Positions 25,330 through 34,334 are shown, counted from the first letter of the stretch. The stretch is 46,766 nucleotides of DNA from Deltaproteobacteria bacterium (GCA_016937015.1 JAFGWT010000299.1:1-46766); one strand, 5' to 3'. Notes: generated from the letters alone by a model not told the origin. Program-made: numbers and translations.

Positions 25330-26712
25330 ATGCGTACACACAACATGTATGTGAAACTGATACTCCCCGCATTGACCGAAGCACGGAGCGAATATTTTCG
25401 TTCCATTAAGTACTCGCTCTTTCCGCCGCTGGGTCTGGTAACGCTGGCGTCATACGTTCCCGACAGCTGGAATGTCAGCATTACAGACGAACATGTTGAA
25501 ACGCTCGACACCAGCGACACGCCGGATATTGTTGGCATAGAAGTGTACATTACCGCCGCCAGACGGTCTTATGAGATCGCTGATGCGTACCGAAAAAAGG
25601 GATGCCATGTGGTGCTGGGCGGTCTGCACGTCACGGCGCTTCCCAAAGAAGCAATGGCTCACGCGGATACCATCATCACTGGCCCCGCAGAGGAGGCATG
25701 GCCACGATTTCTAAGCGATTTTAAAAATGGCGTCGCAGCGCCCCATTATCGCTCTGCCACGCGAACCCTTGAAGATTTGCCGCCACTCCGAAGAGAACTG
25801 ATTAAACGATCGCTCTATCTTGTCCCCAATTCCCTGGTGACCTCAAGGGGATGCCCCCATCGATGCGATTTCTGTTATTCCACATCATTTTTTAAAGGTG
25901 GCCGCAGTTATTACTCAAGACGTGTGGATCAGGTGCTTGCTGAGATTGAAGGCATTCCCGGCAGGCACCTGTTTTTTTTGGATGATAACATCCTGGGGGA
26001 TGAACGTTTTGCACTGGCCCTGTTTGAGGGGATGCGGGGCATGAACCGGGCGTGTCAGGGGGCGGCGACTCTTAAGTCACTTACCAATGCCCCATTGCTG
26101 GATGCGGCAGCCCGCGCCGGAATGCGTAGCCTGTTTATTGGCTTTGAAAGTCTGAATCGCGCCAGTCTGGAGCAGACCAATAAGCATCACAATGATCCTC
26201 GTGGATATAACCAAATTGTTCGGGCCGTTCACGACAGAGGCATCATGATTAACGGCAGCTTTGTATTTGGTCTGGAGCATGATCGACACGACGTGTTCGA
26301 TGCCACCGTTGATTGGGCCATTCGCAGTGGTCTGGAAACGGCCACGTTTCATATTTTAACGCCATACCCGGGTACGCCACTGTTTCACCGAATGGAAAAA
26401 AACGGAAGACTGCTGCATCGCAACTGGGATCTTTACGATACCCGTCATGCGGTGACCCGGCACCCCCACATGTCTCAAGCAGAAATTGAGGCGGGGTACT
26501 GGCGTGCATACAGGCATTTTTATTCCGCACCAAATATTGTCAGGAGCAGTGCCTCACATTCGTCCCTCTCCCATATGCTCCGACATATGCTGTATACAAT
26601 TGCCTGGAAAAAATGCGATCCCATTTGGCAGGCGATCATTCAGGCGCGGAAACTGCCTATTATGCACTCCTTGCTCGAAAGAGTACTCGGTTCCGCGCGG
26701 CGCTCCCAATGA
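25330..26712 (+). CDS. B12-binding-domain radical SAM protein
   Basis: About 460 residues. An N-terminal Rossmann-type domain like cobalamin-binding domains (YVKLILPAL, FPPLGLVTLASYV, VVLGGLHVTALP) precedes a radical SAM barrel with the 4Fe-4S motif CPHRCDFC and FLDDN, SLFIGFESLN and TPYPGTPL, in the style of BchE/HpnJ-type enzymes. It cleaves S-adenosylmethionine to start radical chemistry, often a methylation or rearrangement; the substrate is unknown. Start is uncertain: GTG at 25309, ATG at 25330 and ATG at 25345 are in frame and none has a good ribosome site. The thiamine-binding-family gene follows 79 bases downstream. Confidence 0.88.
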   Translation: MRTHNMYVKLILPALTEARSEYFRSIKYSLFPPLGLVTLASYVPDSWNVSITDEHVETLDTSDTPDIVGIEVYITAARRSYEIADAYRKKGCHVVLGGLHVTALPKEAMAHADTIITGPAEEAWPRFLSDFKNGVAAPHYRSATRTLEDLPPLRRELIKRSLYLVPNSLVTSRGCPHRCDFCYSTSFFKGGRSYYSRRVDQVLAEIEGIPGRHLFFLDDNILGDERFALALFEGMRGMNRACQGAATLKSLTNAPLLDAAARAGMRSLFIGFESLNRASLEQTNKHHNDPRGYNQIVRAVHDRGIMINGSFVFGLEHDRHDVFDATVDWAIRSGLETATFHILTPYPGTPLFHRMEKNGRLLHRNWDLYDTRHAVTRHPHMSQAEIEAGYWRAYRHFYSAPNIVRSSASHSSLSHMLRHMLYTIAWKKCDPIWQAIIQARKLPIMHSLLERVLGSARRSQ

Positions 26713-26791
26713 AAATGTTCATGATGTGGACAGGTCTTTTTGCACACTTTTTATTGCGGAATGGTTATGGTGTGAGCGTGGAGGTGATCAA

Positions 26792-27109
26792 ATGACACTG
26801 ATGGAACTCTCGATGTACCCAATCGACAAAGGCGAAAGCCTGTCAAAATATGTGGCAAAGTTGCTTGATGTTATAAACGCCAGTGGACTTGCATATACCC
26901 TTGGCCCAATGGGAACAGTAATTGAAGGGGAATGGGACGAGGTAGTTGCGCTGCTTACACGTTGTCACGAAACGCTGACCCCCTTGTCCAACCGGATTAT
27001 TGCCAATGTCAAATTCGACTCGCGAAAAGACGCAGTCAACAGGCTCGATGGCAAGGTAAACAGCGTAAAGGAAAAAATGAAAGGACCGACGCGACACCAG
27101 GCCGATTAG
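26792..27109 (+). CDS. Thiamine-binding protein, MTH1187/YkoF family
   Basis: 105 residues. It starts MTLMELSMYPIDKGESLSKYVAKLLDVI, continues YTLGPMGTVIEGEWDEVVALL and ends in a Lys-rich helix (VNRLDGKVNSVKEKM), which is the normal size and pattern for the MTH1187 (former DUF77) family related to the YkoF thiamine/HMP-binding domain. Cytoplasmic, no signal. GTGGAGGTGATCAA before the ATG fixes the start; the frame is open further upstream but overlaps the radical SAM gene. Members bind thiamine or its pyrimidine moiety; the role here is not known. Confidence 0.85.
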   Translation: MTLMELSMYPIDKGESLSKYVAKLLDVINASGLAYTLGPMGTVIEGEWDEVVALLTRCHETLTPLSNRIIANVKFDSRKDAVNRLDGKVNSVKEKMKGPTRHQAD

Positions 27110-27110
27110 G

Positions 27111-27200
27111 ATTGTGTCTGATTGTGTTTACAGACAGAACATGAAAGGCATCGATACAACGAAGAGTGCTGGCCGAAACAACCACAGTCCGAAGGGGTAT
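27111..27200 (+). repeat. Dispersed repeat family A, copy 3 (diverged)
   Basis: The segment attgtgtctgat...acagacagaacatgaa closely matches the left half of the copy at 13589. The right part (ccacagtccgaaggggt) matches cataaagtccgaataggt less well. It begins directly after the stop codon of the thiamine-binding protein gene. Confidence 0.6.
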
Positions 27201-27219
27201 TTAACCACCGTCGGGGCGA

Positions 27220-27606
27220 CTATAGCCCTCTCAATTCTCTTGCGTCCTTAATCGCCGCAACGGCATCCTTGATGCTGGGCGCCATGTTGGTGGCGGCGTT
27301 ATATTTTACACCACTGGTTTTAATGTAAATATTCGTGGTGGTATCCGGATGCACCCGGTAGCCAAACCGAATATATTCCTTGTTCACCTTTGCGCGGTAT
27401 TCCCCCCATTCAGCCGCTATCCCGGAATCAACCTTAAACCCATCGAGGATCATGATGCAGTCCATTTTCCTGCCAAACGGCTTCATGTAGTCTTCCCACT
27501 CTTTGTACCAGACTTTGCAGTCGGCCTCGTCGACCACGCACCAATCCGGAAGGGCAATGATAATGTCATTTTCCGTGTCATGTTCAAACTTCATTTTTCC
27601 TGGCAT
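27220..27606 (-). CDS. Conserved-looking small protein of unknown function
   Basis: 128 residues from the Met at 27606 (MPGKMKFEHD), preceded by AAAGGA at nine bases. No signal peptide or membrane segment. Alternating strands and helices (NDIIIALPDWCVVDEADC, MDCIMILDGFKVDSG, a helix ending in KDAVAAIKDAREL) suggest a compact alpha/beta domain, loosely like STAS-type small domains, but I cannot assign a family. It points toward the thiamine-binding protein gene and is convergent with it. Confidence 0.7.
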   Translation of the reverse strand: MPGKMKFEHDTENDIIIALPDWCVVDEADCKVWYKEWEDYMKPFGRKMDCIMILDGFKVDSGIAAEWGEYRAKVNKEYIRFGYRVHPDTTTNIYIKTSGVKYNAATNMAPSIKDAVAAIKDARELRGL

Positions 27607-27673
27607 GCAACACAATCCTTTCGCATTATCAAAAATGATACAGTTCGTAATATTATGAAAAATTCCTCTGATA

Positions 27674-27991
27674 TTGCAACGTCTTTTTTCGGTCGGATTA
27701 ATCTATTCATTTTGCATGCACCCATTATCTGCCGGATGGTACCTTTGCGATATCGATACGGATTCAGACACAGATGCGGATACAGCAACTGAAACCAGTG
27801 ACGGCAACGAAATTTTTACCAACCCGCCTCTGAATCTGACGGTTCTGCAGGGCGCCGGCGCAGACATTTTTGGACGGGCCAATCCGCAGGAGTCCCCCAA
27901 ATACGACATTGGTTTTACCCCCCAATGCCTCACCCATGCGCCGCCCACGGGACAGGACGTACAACCATGGTGGCAGTACTCCATTGACTAA
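27674..27991 (+). pseudogene. Remnant of a Ser/Thr-Asp linker lipoprotein
   Basis: An open frame of 105 codons (TTG start, ATG at codon 15). It contains a short hydrophobic stretch with Cys (SAGWYLCDIDTD), then a linker-like [19 protein letters not shown] and 55 residues that match nothing I know. The linker strongly resembles the lipoproteins at 18172, 20050 and 33024, but the signal peptide is poor and the downstream domain is short. It is best read as a truncated member of that family, or a small secreted protein. No ribosome site is evident. The 443-base gap between 27606 and 28050 holds nothing else. Confidence 0.35.
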
Positions 27992-28049
27992 GATTATTTA
28001 AAAAGCGTCGGCGGTATCGTGGGCTGCTTAAATCCCAGTATGAAATGAA

Positions 28050-28838
28050 CTAAACGCTCTCGCGTCGGGCGAGGGATATAATTGATTCGATAAAGCCCAG
28101 GGTCACGTACATGAGCAACAGGCCGATCAATATGTAGGCGGGCGAATACCAAATCCACAGAATGCTGCTAACAATAACAACAGTGAGTATCGCCGCAGCG
28201 GAGAAAGGACTCTTGAGTTTGAAATCCTTAAATGACCGAAACCGCACGGTGCTGACCATCAGAAACGCGAGACCCACCATAAATACGCAGATAGCGGGAT
28301 AGGCGATGCCGTTGACAGTAAATCCATGAGCGGTCAGCCAGGGCCATTGGCCGTCCTTCATGGCACGGGATGCCACCACAAAGGCAACAATAAACGCCGC
28401 AGCGACGGGAATGGGAAGCCCCAACATGTATTTACCCGGCTTCAGTTTCTTTTGTGCCGCACTGTGCGCAAGCACATTAAAACGCGCGAGACGCACAGCG
28501 CCCCCCAAAACATACAAAAATGCAGCCACCGCCCCCACGAAGCCGGCCGCTTCAAGAGACCAGCGATAGGCGATAACAGCCGGCGCAATTCCAAACGAGA
28601 TCAGGTCAGCAAGCGAATCGAACTCCACACCAAAAGCGCTCTGCGTCCGAGTCATGCGTGCAACGCGACCGTCGAACAAATCAAACAGAAAGGAATAAAA
28701 AAGTAACAGAGATGATTTGTACACATCGTCATTGGTCACTTCACTTGAAGCACACCGAATGATTGCATAGACGCCGCAGAAAAGGCTCGCTGCAGTAAAG
28801 AGGTTGGGAAGTATAAATAGTGTCTTTTTTAAATTCAT
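28050..28838 (-). CDS. pssA: CDP-diacylglycerol-serine O-phosphatidyltransferase
   Basis: 262 residues with about seven or eight membrane helices. The CDP-alcohol phosphotransferase motif is complete: DGRVAR, eight residues, then G, EFDS and LADLI (D-G-x2-A-R-x8-G-x3-D-x3-D). The N-terminal FILPNLFTAASLFCG is typical of PssA. It makes phosphatidylserine from CDP-diacylglycerol and L-serine in the inner membrane, the precursor of phosphatidylethanolamine. No psd gene is adjacent. The gene at 28909 lies upstream on the same strand. Confidence 0.93.
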   Translation of the reverse strand: MNLKKTLFILPNLFTAASLFCGVYAIIRCASSEVTNDDVYKSSLLLFYSFLFDLFDGRVARMTRTQSAFGVEFDSLADLISFGIAPAVIAYRWSLEAAGFVGAVAAFLYVLGGAVRLARFNVLAHSAAQKKLKPGKYMLGLPIPVAAAFIVAFVVASRAMKDGQWPWLTAHGFTVNGIAYPAICVFMVGLAFLMVSTVRFRSFKDFKLKSPFSAAAILTVVIVSSILWIWYSPAYILIGLLLMYVTLGFIESIISLARRESV

Positions 28839-28848
28839 ACCAAATTAC

Positions 28849-28903
28849 CCAAATGCAACCCAACGCTTCCCTCTCATGCAGACAGCGCTTCTATTGCATT
28901 TGG
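28849..28903. repeat. Perfect 10-base inverted repeat before pssA
   Basis: Arms CCAAATGCAA (28849-28858) and TTGCATTTGG (28894-28903) with a 35-base spacer, filling the gap between the upstream minus-strand gene and pssA. It has no T-run, so an operator or an RNA stem that separates expression of the two genes is more likely than a terminator. Confidence 0.5.
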
Positions 28904-28908
28904 CAAAA

Positions 28909-29808
28909 TCATCGCCTTGTATCATTGCTCAGAAATAAAAGAAACTGATTCATCGTAAAATTGTCCGGCGTCTTGACAAGTGCCCTTTTTAAAACATCTA
29001 TGGCTCGGTTGGATTCCTGCCCCTCGTAATAAACCAGCGCAGATGCTATCTGATGGTTGAAATCGGGGTCCAGTCGCCGGATCTGCGCAATTGCCCGCAA
29101 CCGCATCTCCATTGCCGAAGGTTTGCCAAAGCGAAGCTGGTAAGCGGCATCTGCCAATGACTCGATTTCGAGAAACTGATACCGAAATGGCAGTTCCCCT
29201 AAAACGCGCCAGCGTTTCCGAAACAGAATCTGAGGCACGTAAGGGGCCACCCGCAGCTGCCCGTCAGGTCGAATGAGTCCAATTTGAACGCTCTCCTTGA
29301 AAAAATTACCACTGAGGGCGATTAACTCCTGATAATTGTGATTTCTTTCGGCGGTTACCCGCTCCAGTCCCATCCGTTGGACATCAGTTAAAACCTTTTG
29401 CAGCTGTCCCTCAAATTTCAGGGCCAGATAGTCGCCCAACAGAAGATAACGTTCTTTTTGGGCGGTCTGTGGAATCTCCGACTTCTCCACAAATATCCGG
29501 TGAAGAAATTCAATGGTTTTGGCATCGTCGAACCTGGCTTCGGCGATATTCAGTTTTTTGTAAGCATTGATCAGGTTTTGCTGCCACCTTTCGACTGTCA
29601 CCGCCCCGGCACGTTTTTTAAAACGGTTCACCGCAAACGCCATTTGGGTTCGATCGATTTTCACCTCAGGCATGGGGGGCAATGCGCCGTTCCTGGGACT
29701 TGCCAGAAAAAAGATGCCGACAAACGTTGCTGCCACAGCTACAACAAGGAGCATCCATTTCAGACGAACATTTTTTTTTGGACCGGCGCCTTCACTCATT
29801 TTTTCCAT
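28909..29808 (-). CDS. Single-pass membrane protein with helical C-terminus, unknown
   Basis: 299 residues. A short cytoplasmic start (MEKMSEGAGPKKNVRLK) and one membrane segment (about 17-36) precede a soluble, mostly helical region. The last 80 residues (AMEMRLRAIAQIRRLDPDFNHQIASALVYYEGQESNRAIDVLKRAL) look like TPR-type helix pairs. No catalytic motif seen. It likely sits in the inner membrane with its bulk in the periplasm. It is divergent from the PilZ gene at 29948; 139 bases of shared upstream DNA separate them. Confidence 0.65.
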   Translation of the reverse strand: MEKMSEGAGPKKNVRLKWMLLVVAVAATFVGIFFLASPRNGALPPMPEVKIDRTQMAFAVNRFKKRAGAVTVERWQQNLINAYKKLNIAEARFDDAKTIEFLHRIFVEKSEIPQTAQKERYLLLGDYLALKFEGQLQKVLTDVQRMGLERVTAERNHNYQELIALSGNFFKESVQIGLIRPDGQLRVAPYVPQILFRKRWRVLGELPFRYQFLEIESLADAAYQLRFGKPSAMEMRLRAIAQIRRLDPDFNHQIASALVYYEGQESNRAIDVLKRALVKTPDNFTMNQFLLFLSNDTRR

Positions 29809-29947
29809 GGATTCACACCAGCAGTCTGTTTTGCTATAGGCATATAAATCTCACTGTGTTAAATTTAAAAGCAGACATGGTGTCACTGTACATGAATTCA
29901 GATTGCATCGCAAACAACAACTATCGCCTCTCTTTTCACGGTGGAAT

Positions 29948-30253
29948 ATGACACAAAAACGTAAATATGCGCGAGTTGAATTTGAAACGGAAATTACCAT
30001 TGAATTTGGCGGGCAAAGACTGGCGGGAACAACCATCAATCTGAGCCAGGGGGGCGCACTGCTGCAGACCAATGCACCATTGGAATTTGGCCAGAAGCTC
30101 TCCCTGTTCATCAATTTGCCGAAGATCAAGGAAACCTGCGTGATTCCAAGCGTTGTCCGCTGGAGCAAAGATGCCAGTGTGGGGGTTCAATTCGAAGCCC
30201 TGCGCGCCATCGAAGTATGGGGCATCAACCAGCTAATCAGCGCTCACAAATAA
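29948..30253 (+). CDS. Single-domain PilZ protein (1)
   Basis: 101 residues from the ATG at 29948 (MTQKRKYARVEF). The two c-di-GMP-binding elements are present: R-x3-R (RKYAR) at the N-terminus and N-x-S-x2-G (NLSQGG), followed by the barrel strands LSLFINLP and VRWSKDASVGVQF. It would sense c-di-GMP and act on a partner protein, in Myxococcota often in motility or exopolysaccharide control. The longer frame upstream lacks a ribosome site. Confidence 0.88.
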   Translation: MTQKRKYARVEFETEITIEFGGQRLAGTTINLSQGGALLQTNAPLEFGQKLSLFINLPKIKETCVIPSVVRWSKDASVGVQFEALRAIEVWGINQLISAHK

Positions 30254-30292
30254 GCGCCTGCCGTTTTCCCGGAAAGTGTTGTTGCCTGCAGG

Positions 30293-31078
30293 CTACTTCA
30301 GCAGCCAGTCCAGATTCTGCTGCTCCCAAAGACGCGCCGCCTCGTACTGCGGGTATGCGCGCTCAAGTGCTCTGAATTTTTCGGTATGATAGCGTTTGCG
30401 CGATCCGCTCTTTTCCACGGGCAGGATATGATGCAGCAACTCATGATACACAACCCAATCGATGATATACGCAGGCACTTTATTTGAATCCAGGACCGGG
30501 TTGACGCGAATGGTGGTGTCTTCGAAACAGTATGTCGCCAGCGCACGACTGCGGGTTCGGGTACGGCGACCGCGCCGTTTTCGAAGTCTCCCCCAACCAA
30601 TATGCACCCCATCAGTGGCGCCGGCAAAATATCGTTCAGACACTCGGGCCAACACTTCATTCAGGTCGAAATGTTCCCCTTCAGGATACACGGGCTGTCG
30701 CCGCGGTTTGGTTCGGCTGCGAATCTGTGTCTGATTGGATTTGATGAACTCATCAAGTTTTTTTGACGCGCGAATGGACGGTATCCCACGTATAAAAACC
30801 GACAGCGCCTTCAGCACGATGTCATCCGCATGCTGAAACATTTTGTGCAAACGAACATTCAAAACGCCGGACCTTCGCTTGAAAGAAATCATGGTGGTGC
30901 GATTATCGGTAAAAATAACCGATACATCGTCCTGAAGCACCATTGACAGAAACGATGAGACTCGCTTTTGATGCACCGCTGCAACATCCTGCGCATTGAG
31001 TTCATGATGACTGCGATTCAAACATTTCCGAGTCATACTAAAGTCAAATGCCAATTGTCGTGTTGCATTGGGAAACAT
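30293..31078 (-). CDS. SprT-like zinc metalloprotease domain protein
   Basis: 261 residues, no signal peptide. The metal site is HELLHH (His212, Glu213, His216), preceded by DSNKVPAYIIDWVVYHE and followed by SRKRYHTEKFRALE, matching the SprT / WSS1-like layout. The N-terminal 100 residues are unassigned and a basic stretch (RLRKRRGRRTRTRSR) could contact nucleic acid. The function (DNA-protein crosslink repair or other proteolysis) is inference. Several in-frame starts exist within the first 20 codons. It is convergent with the PilZ gene. Confidence 0.72.
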   Translation of the reverse strand: MFPNATRQLAFDFSMTRKCLNRSHHELNAQDVAAVHQKRVSSFLSMVLQDDVSVIFTDNRTTMISFKRRSGVLNVRLHKMFQHADDIVLKALSVFIRGIPSIRASKKLDEFIKSNQTQIRSRTKPRRQPVYPEGEHFDLNEVLARVSERYFAGATDGVHIGWGRLRKRRGRRTRTRSRALATYCFEDTTIRVNPVLDSNKVPAYIIDWVVYHELLHHILPVEKSGSRKRYHTEKFRALERAYPQYEAARLWEQQNLDWLLK

Positions 31079-31180
31079 AGACCGAACGTATAGCGTCGTC
31101 GCATGCCTGTCAAGAATCGTCCGCGCAACAAAAACGGTATTGTTTTTTCCCGCTGGATGTCCGGTAAAACCTGTGCTCTA

Positions 31181-32056
31181 ATGCGCGCCATGCGCGAAAA
31201 ATATTTTCTGTCAGACTTTCATCAACTCATGTCGTTTGATTTGTATACAATTTCCGGGACGCCGATAACTGTTGGTCGACTGCTGGTGTCGCTCCTCGCT
31301 CTGTTGGTCGCCTGGCTCATTTCACTGCTTGCCCGACGGTCAATTGCCCGCATCATGAAACGGAAAGGTGTTAAAAACGAACAAACGGTGAAGACAACCT
31401 GCAGTTTTGTCCACTGGTTTATCCTCATTGGCGGGTGTGTTGTGGCACTGAAAATTGCGGGGATTGATTTGTCGACGCTTTTTGCGGCAGGTGCAGTGCT
31501 GACAGTGGGCCTCGGCTTTGCCATGCAAAACATTGCTCAGAATTTTGTTTCCGGCGTCATCTTATTCGCAGAGCGATCCATTCAGCCGGGTGACATTCTG
31601 AGTGTGGATGGCACTGTGGTAAAAATCCTGAAGATTGGCATTCGGTCCACCCTCGCCATCACGCGCAACATGGAAGAGATGATTATTCCAAATTCAAATC
31701 TCGTTCAGGGAACTGTTACCAACTACACCATGAGCGACACCAAACATTTACTCGGCACCTTTGTTGGGGTTACGTACGATAGCGACATGAAAAAAGTAAA
31801 GGAAGTGCTGCAGGAGGTCGCAGAATCGATGCCATGGCGGGTTGAAGATGGCCGTGCCAGTGTGCTCATGCGCGATTTTGGGGATTCAGCAGTCAACTTC
31901 AGTGTGTTTGTGGAAGTCACCGACCCGTGGCGAAGCCGAGTGCTTGCCAGCGAACTGAACGAAGCGATCTGGTGGGCGCTTAAAGCAAACAACATTGTTA
32001 TCGCCTTTCCACAGCTGGATGTACACTTTGATAAGGCATTTTATGAAAAGCGGTAG
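31181..32056 (+). CDS. MscS-family mechanosensitive channel
   Basis: About 291 residues. Two or three N-terminal membrane helices precede the pore helix region (LFAAGAVLTVGLGFAMQNIAQNF), which has the Gly/Ala packing typical of MscS TM3. The beta domain follows (FAERSIQPGDILSVDG, IPNSNLV), then the alpha/beta cytoplasmic domain. It releases ions and solutes on hypo-osmotic shock from the inner membrane. The longest frame starts at 31103 but that is only 24 bases from the divergent SprT gene and codes a basic stretch unlike MscS; starts at 31181, 31190 or 31229 fit better. Confidence 0.88.
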   Translation: MRAMREKYFLSDFHQLMSFDLYTISGTPITVGRLLVSLLALLVAWLISLLARRSIARIMKRKGVKNEQTVKTTCSFVHWFILIGGCVVALKIAGIDLSTLFAAGAVLTVGLGFAMQNIAQNFVSGVILFAERSIQPGDILSVDGTVVKILKIGIRSTLAITRNMEEMIIPNSNLVQGTVTNYTMSDTKHLLGTFVGVTYDSDMKKVKEVLQEVAESMPWRVEDGRASVLMRDFGDSAVNFSVFVEVTDPWRSRVLASELNEAIWWALKANNIVIAFPQLDVHFDKAFYEKR

Positions 32057-32085
32057 CCCGAAGGGATGGATGCCCGCCCCCCCTT

Positions 32086-32994
32086 TTACTCTGCAAATCG
32101 CTTCCCAAATTTTCGTCTGAGTCTTTTTAGGCGGTTCTTCCTGCGGATAATCGCACCATTGGGATCTTGATTTTCCGCCTCAATCTCCTGCAGCAGCGAC
32201 AGCCTGTTCGGAACATGTTCGGGGTGACCTTTTCTAAGGGTCATATAGATTTCCCCGGTATGGGACGGCTCTGGAAAATCATATTCACAGACAGATATAT
32301 ACCCGAGCTGGTACAGGTCGTGAATAATGAGCCGAAACGACGACGGTGTAAAACACCAGGCATGCGCGTCCACGTATACCCCGTTTGCCGCTCGGGCAAT
32401 TTGCGGTTTGGCCTGCTCGGGCGTATGGATAAATGCATACGACCCCGGCGCCATTGGATACCAGGAATGCCTGGCTTCGAGAGAAACAGTGTTGAGCAGA
32501 AACTCGGCGATTGTCCCGGGAGAATGTACTGTTCGATTTTGAAGGTGGCTGTCTATTATCTGTCCCAGACCGGAGGACGGACGAAAATGATCGAAGCAAA
32601 ACCGTTTATCCGGCACTGAAAGGGAGATAATGCCATTATCTGTCAGAATTTCCGCGCAGTTATTCAAAAAACCAATCAAATCAGGGACATGTTCAACCAC
32701 GTGGGTGGCAATAATCCAGTGGTAGTGGTTGGTGTGTCCTGTAAGCTCGGCATACCGCTCACCGGCCCAGACAAAATCAACTTCCTCAATTTTGTCGAGG
32801 TCAATATTGTGATGTCGATATTTCTGCACCAGGTCAGCCCGGCTCAGGTGATCAATAATGTGAACCTGGTATCCATCACGTTTGGGCGCCTTGGGATTGT
32901 GAATGGGACCAATTTCCACACCCGGTTTTGACTTGTCCACGTGTTTAAGGATTTTTTTCAGGCGAGCCGGCTGCCGTATTGCCTCTTTTTGCAT
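32086..32994 (-). CDS. SAM-dependent methyltransferase, class I
   Basis: 302 residues, cytoplasmic. Motif I appears as GVEIGPIHNP, then a YQVHIIDHLS acidic-loop region, HVVEHVPDLIGFLNN (motif post-II) and GIISLSVPDKRFCFDHFR. The C-terminus is basic and Arg/Lys-rich. This arrangement occurs in methyltransferases of polysaccharide and glycan clusters; the acceptor is unknown. It is convergent with MscS and lies next to the lipoprotein pair. Confidence 0.8.
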   Translation of the reverse strand: MQKEAIRQPARLKKILKHVDKSKPGVEIGPIHNPKAPKRDGYQVHIIDHLSRADLVQKYRHHNIDLDKIEEVDFVWAGERYAELTGHTNHYHWIIATHVVEHVPDLIGFLNNCAEILTDNGIISLSVPDKRFCFDHFRPSSGLGQIIDSHLQNRTVHSPGTIAEFLLNTVSLEARHSWYPMAPGSYAFIHTPEQAKPQIARAANGVYVDAHAWCFTPSSFRLIIHDLYQLGYISVCEYDFPEPSHTGEIYMTLRKGHPEHVPNRLSLLQEIEAENQDPNGAIIRRKNRLKRLRRKFGKRFAE

Positions 32995-33023
32995 GAACAG
33001 CGTTTTACATTAAAAGCGGCTGA

Positions 33024-34334
33024 TTATTCCAGCACGATTTTGGGGTGTTTAATCTCAAAACATTCATTTTCAGGGGCAACCCACTTTATCACGTTGTACC
33101 AGAATTGAGGCACCTGGAAGCGATTGTCGGGTGAAAGCCAGTATTCGTTTTCCATGTCGTAACAATCCTGGTACGGCAACTGCTCCGGATCGTCAGTGTA
33201 AGTGTCAAAGTATTCCTCGGGATCCACCGTTTCTTCCCAGAGTTTTGAAAACAGCGGCCATTCGTCGGCAATGGCCACCACTCGCCCCTCGCCAATATCA
33301 CGGGCCACAATCAAATTGCCTTCATCAGATTGTGCAACAATCTGCGCATCCGCTGGCGCGTTGATGCTGGAACCGTTCAACGCACCGATAGAGGTGACAT
33401 TGGTGGATATTTCATGGTCAGGATCAAACCCCTCCAGCGGATTTGCCATTCCCCAGCAGTAACAAAGGTTATCCGGACAGGTGGTGAGAATCTGATCGTT
33501 GTTATAACTGATGCCGGTAGCCGGTTCGAGAATGCTGTTAATGGCGGCCACTTCCTCCGGGGTGCGAATCCCGTTAAATCCCGTGACACTAATCACCCCG
33601 CCCCCCGCTTCTATCCAGTCATTAAGAACTTCAGCCTCCTTTGCATTGTACTGCCACCAGTTGGTGTGCAGCTCCGACGCCTGATATAGAAAAAGCAAAA
33701 AGTCAAAGTTGCTGAGAAAGTCGGTGGTGATTTCCGGTTTGTTGGGGTCATTCAGGTTGACCATGGTCACCACCGCGGAACTGTCGTTGTTCAGCCAGTC
33801 CACAAAATACGTCACGTCACTGTCTTCCTTGTTCGCGGAGCTGTCAAAAATACCAATAACGCCCAACCGCAGACAATAGCACGTTTCAGGGTGATCTTCG
33901 CCATCGGGGCATACGGTATGTATCAGGTTGGGATCTTCGGTGTCAGTATCTGAATCCGTGTCGGCGTCACTGTCCGAATCAGAATCAGAATCGGAATCAG
34001 AATCAGAATCAGAATCAGAGTCGGAATCCGTGTCGGCATCGGAATCAGAATCCGAGTCGGAATCCGTGTCGGCATCGGAATCGCTGTCCGCATCGCTGTC
34101 TGTATCCGAATCAGAGTCCGTATCACTGTCGCCATCACTGTCCGTATCGGCATCCGTGTCGCTGTCTGCATCACTGTCGCTGTCTGTATCGGCGTCCGCG
34201 TCACTGTCCGCGTCAGAATCGCCGTCTGCATCGGCATCGCCACTGTTCCCTGAGCGACTGCCGTCGTCCCCATTGCTGCACGCAAATGAACCCAATGAGA
34301 TTATCAGAATAAAAAATATAAGGTACCTAATCAT
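33024..34334 (-). CDS. Lipoprotein with Ser/Asp linker and amidotransferase-like domain (paralogue A)
   Basis: 436 residues from the Met at 34334, chosen for its upstream AGGAGG. Lipobox SFAC (Cys19), then a 100-residue Ser/Asp/Thr/Ala linker (about 33-132), then a domain of about 300 residues: [53 protein letters not shown]. The alternating strands and GGG turn look like a class I glutamine-amidotransferase / ThuA-type fold, with conserved Cys pairs ([11 protein letters not shown]). No catalytic Cys-His-Glu triad was found, so a binding role is possible. The next gene codes a shorter-linker paralogue. Confidence 0.8.
   Translation of the reverse strand: MIRYLIFFILIISLGSFACSNGDDGSRSGNSGDADADGDSDADSDADADTDSDSDADSDTDADTDSDGDSDTDSDSDTDSDADSDSDADTDSDSDSDSDADTDSDSDSDSDSDSDSDSDSDSDADTDSDTDTEDPNLIHTVCPDGEDHPETCYCLRLGVIGIFDSSANKEDSDVTYFVDWLNNDSSAVVTMVNLNDPNKPEITTDFLSNFDFLLFLYQASELHTNWWQYNAKEAEVLNDWIEAGGGVISVTGFNGIRTPEEVAAINSILEPATGISYNNDQILTTCPDNLCYCWGMANPLEGFDPDHEISTNVTSIGALNGSSINAPADAQIVAQSDEGNLIVARDIGEGRVVAIADEWPLFSKLWEETVDPEEYFDTYTDDPEQLPYQDCYDMENEYWLSPDNRFQVPQFWYNVIKWVAPENECFEIKHPKIVLE
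33939..34238 (-). repeat. Ser/Asp/Thr/Ala-Asp codon repeat, 100 residues
   Basis: The linker of paralogue A is built of S-D, A-D and T-D dipeptide codons (gattct-, gcagat-, acggat-type on the minus strand) in irregular order. The opposite strand reads as Ser/Glu repeats, which creates a long false ORF. Confidence 0.9.

Noticed and set aside
31103-31180. Longer MscS start at 31103
   Set aside because: It would be 24 bases from the divergent gene and code a basic stretch not typical of MscS; internal Met codons fit better.
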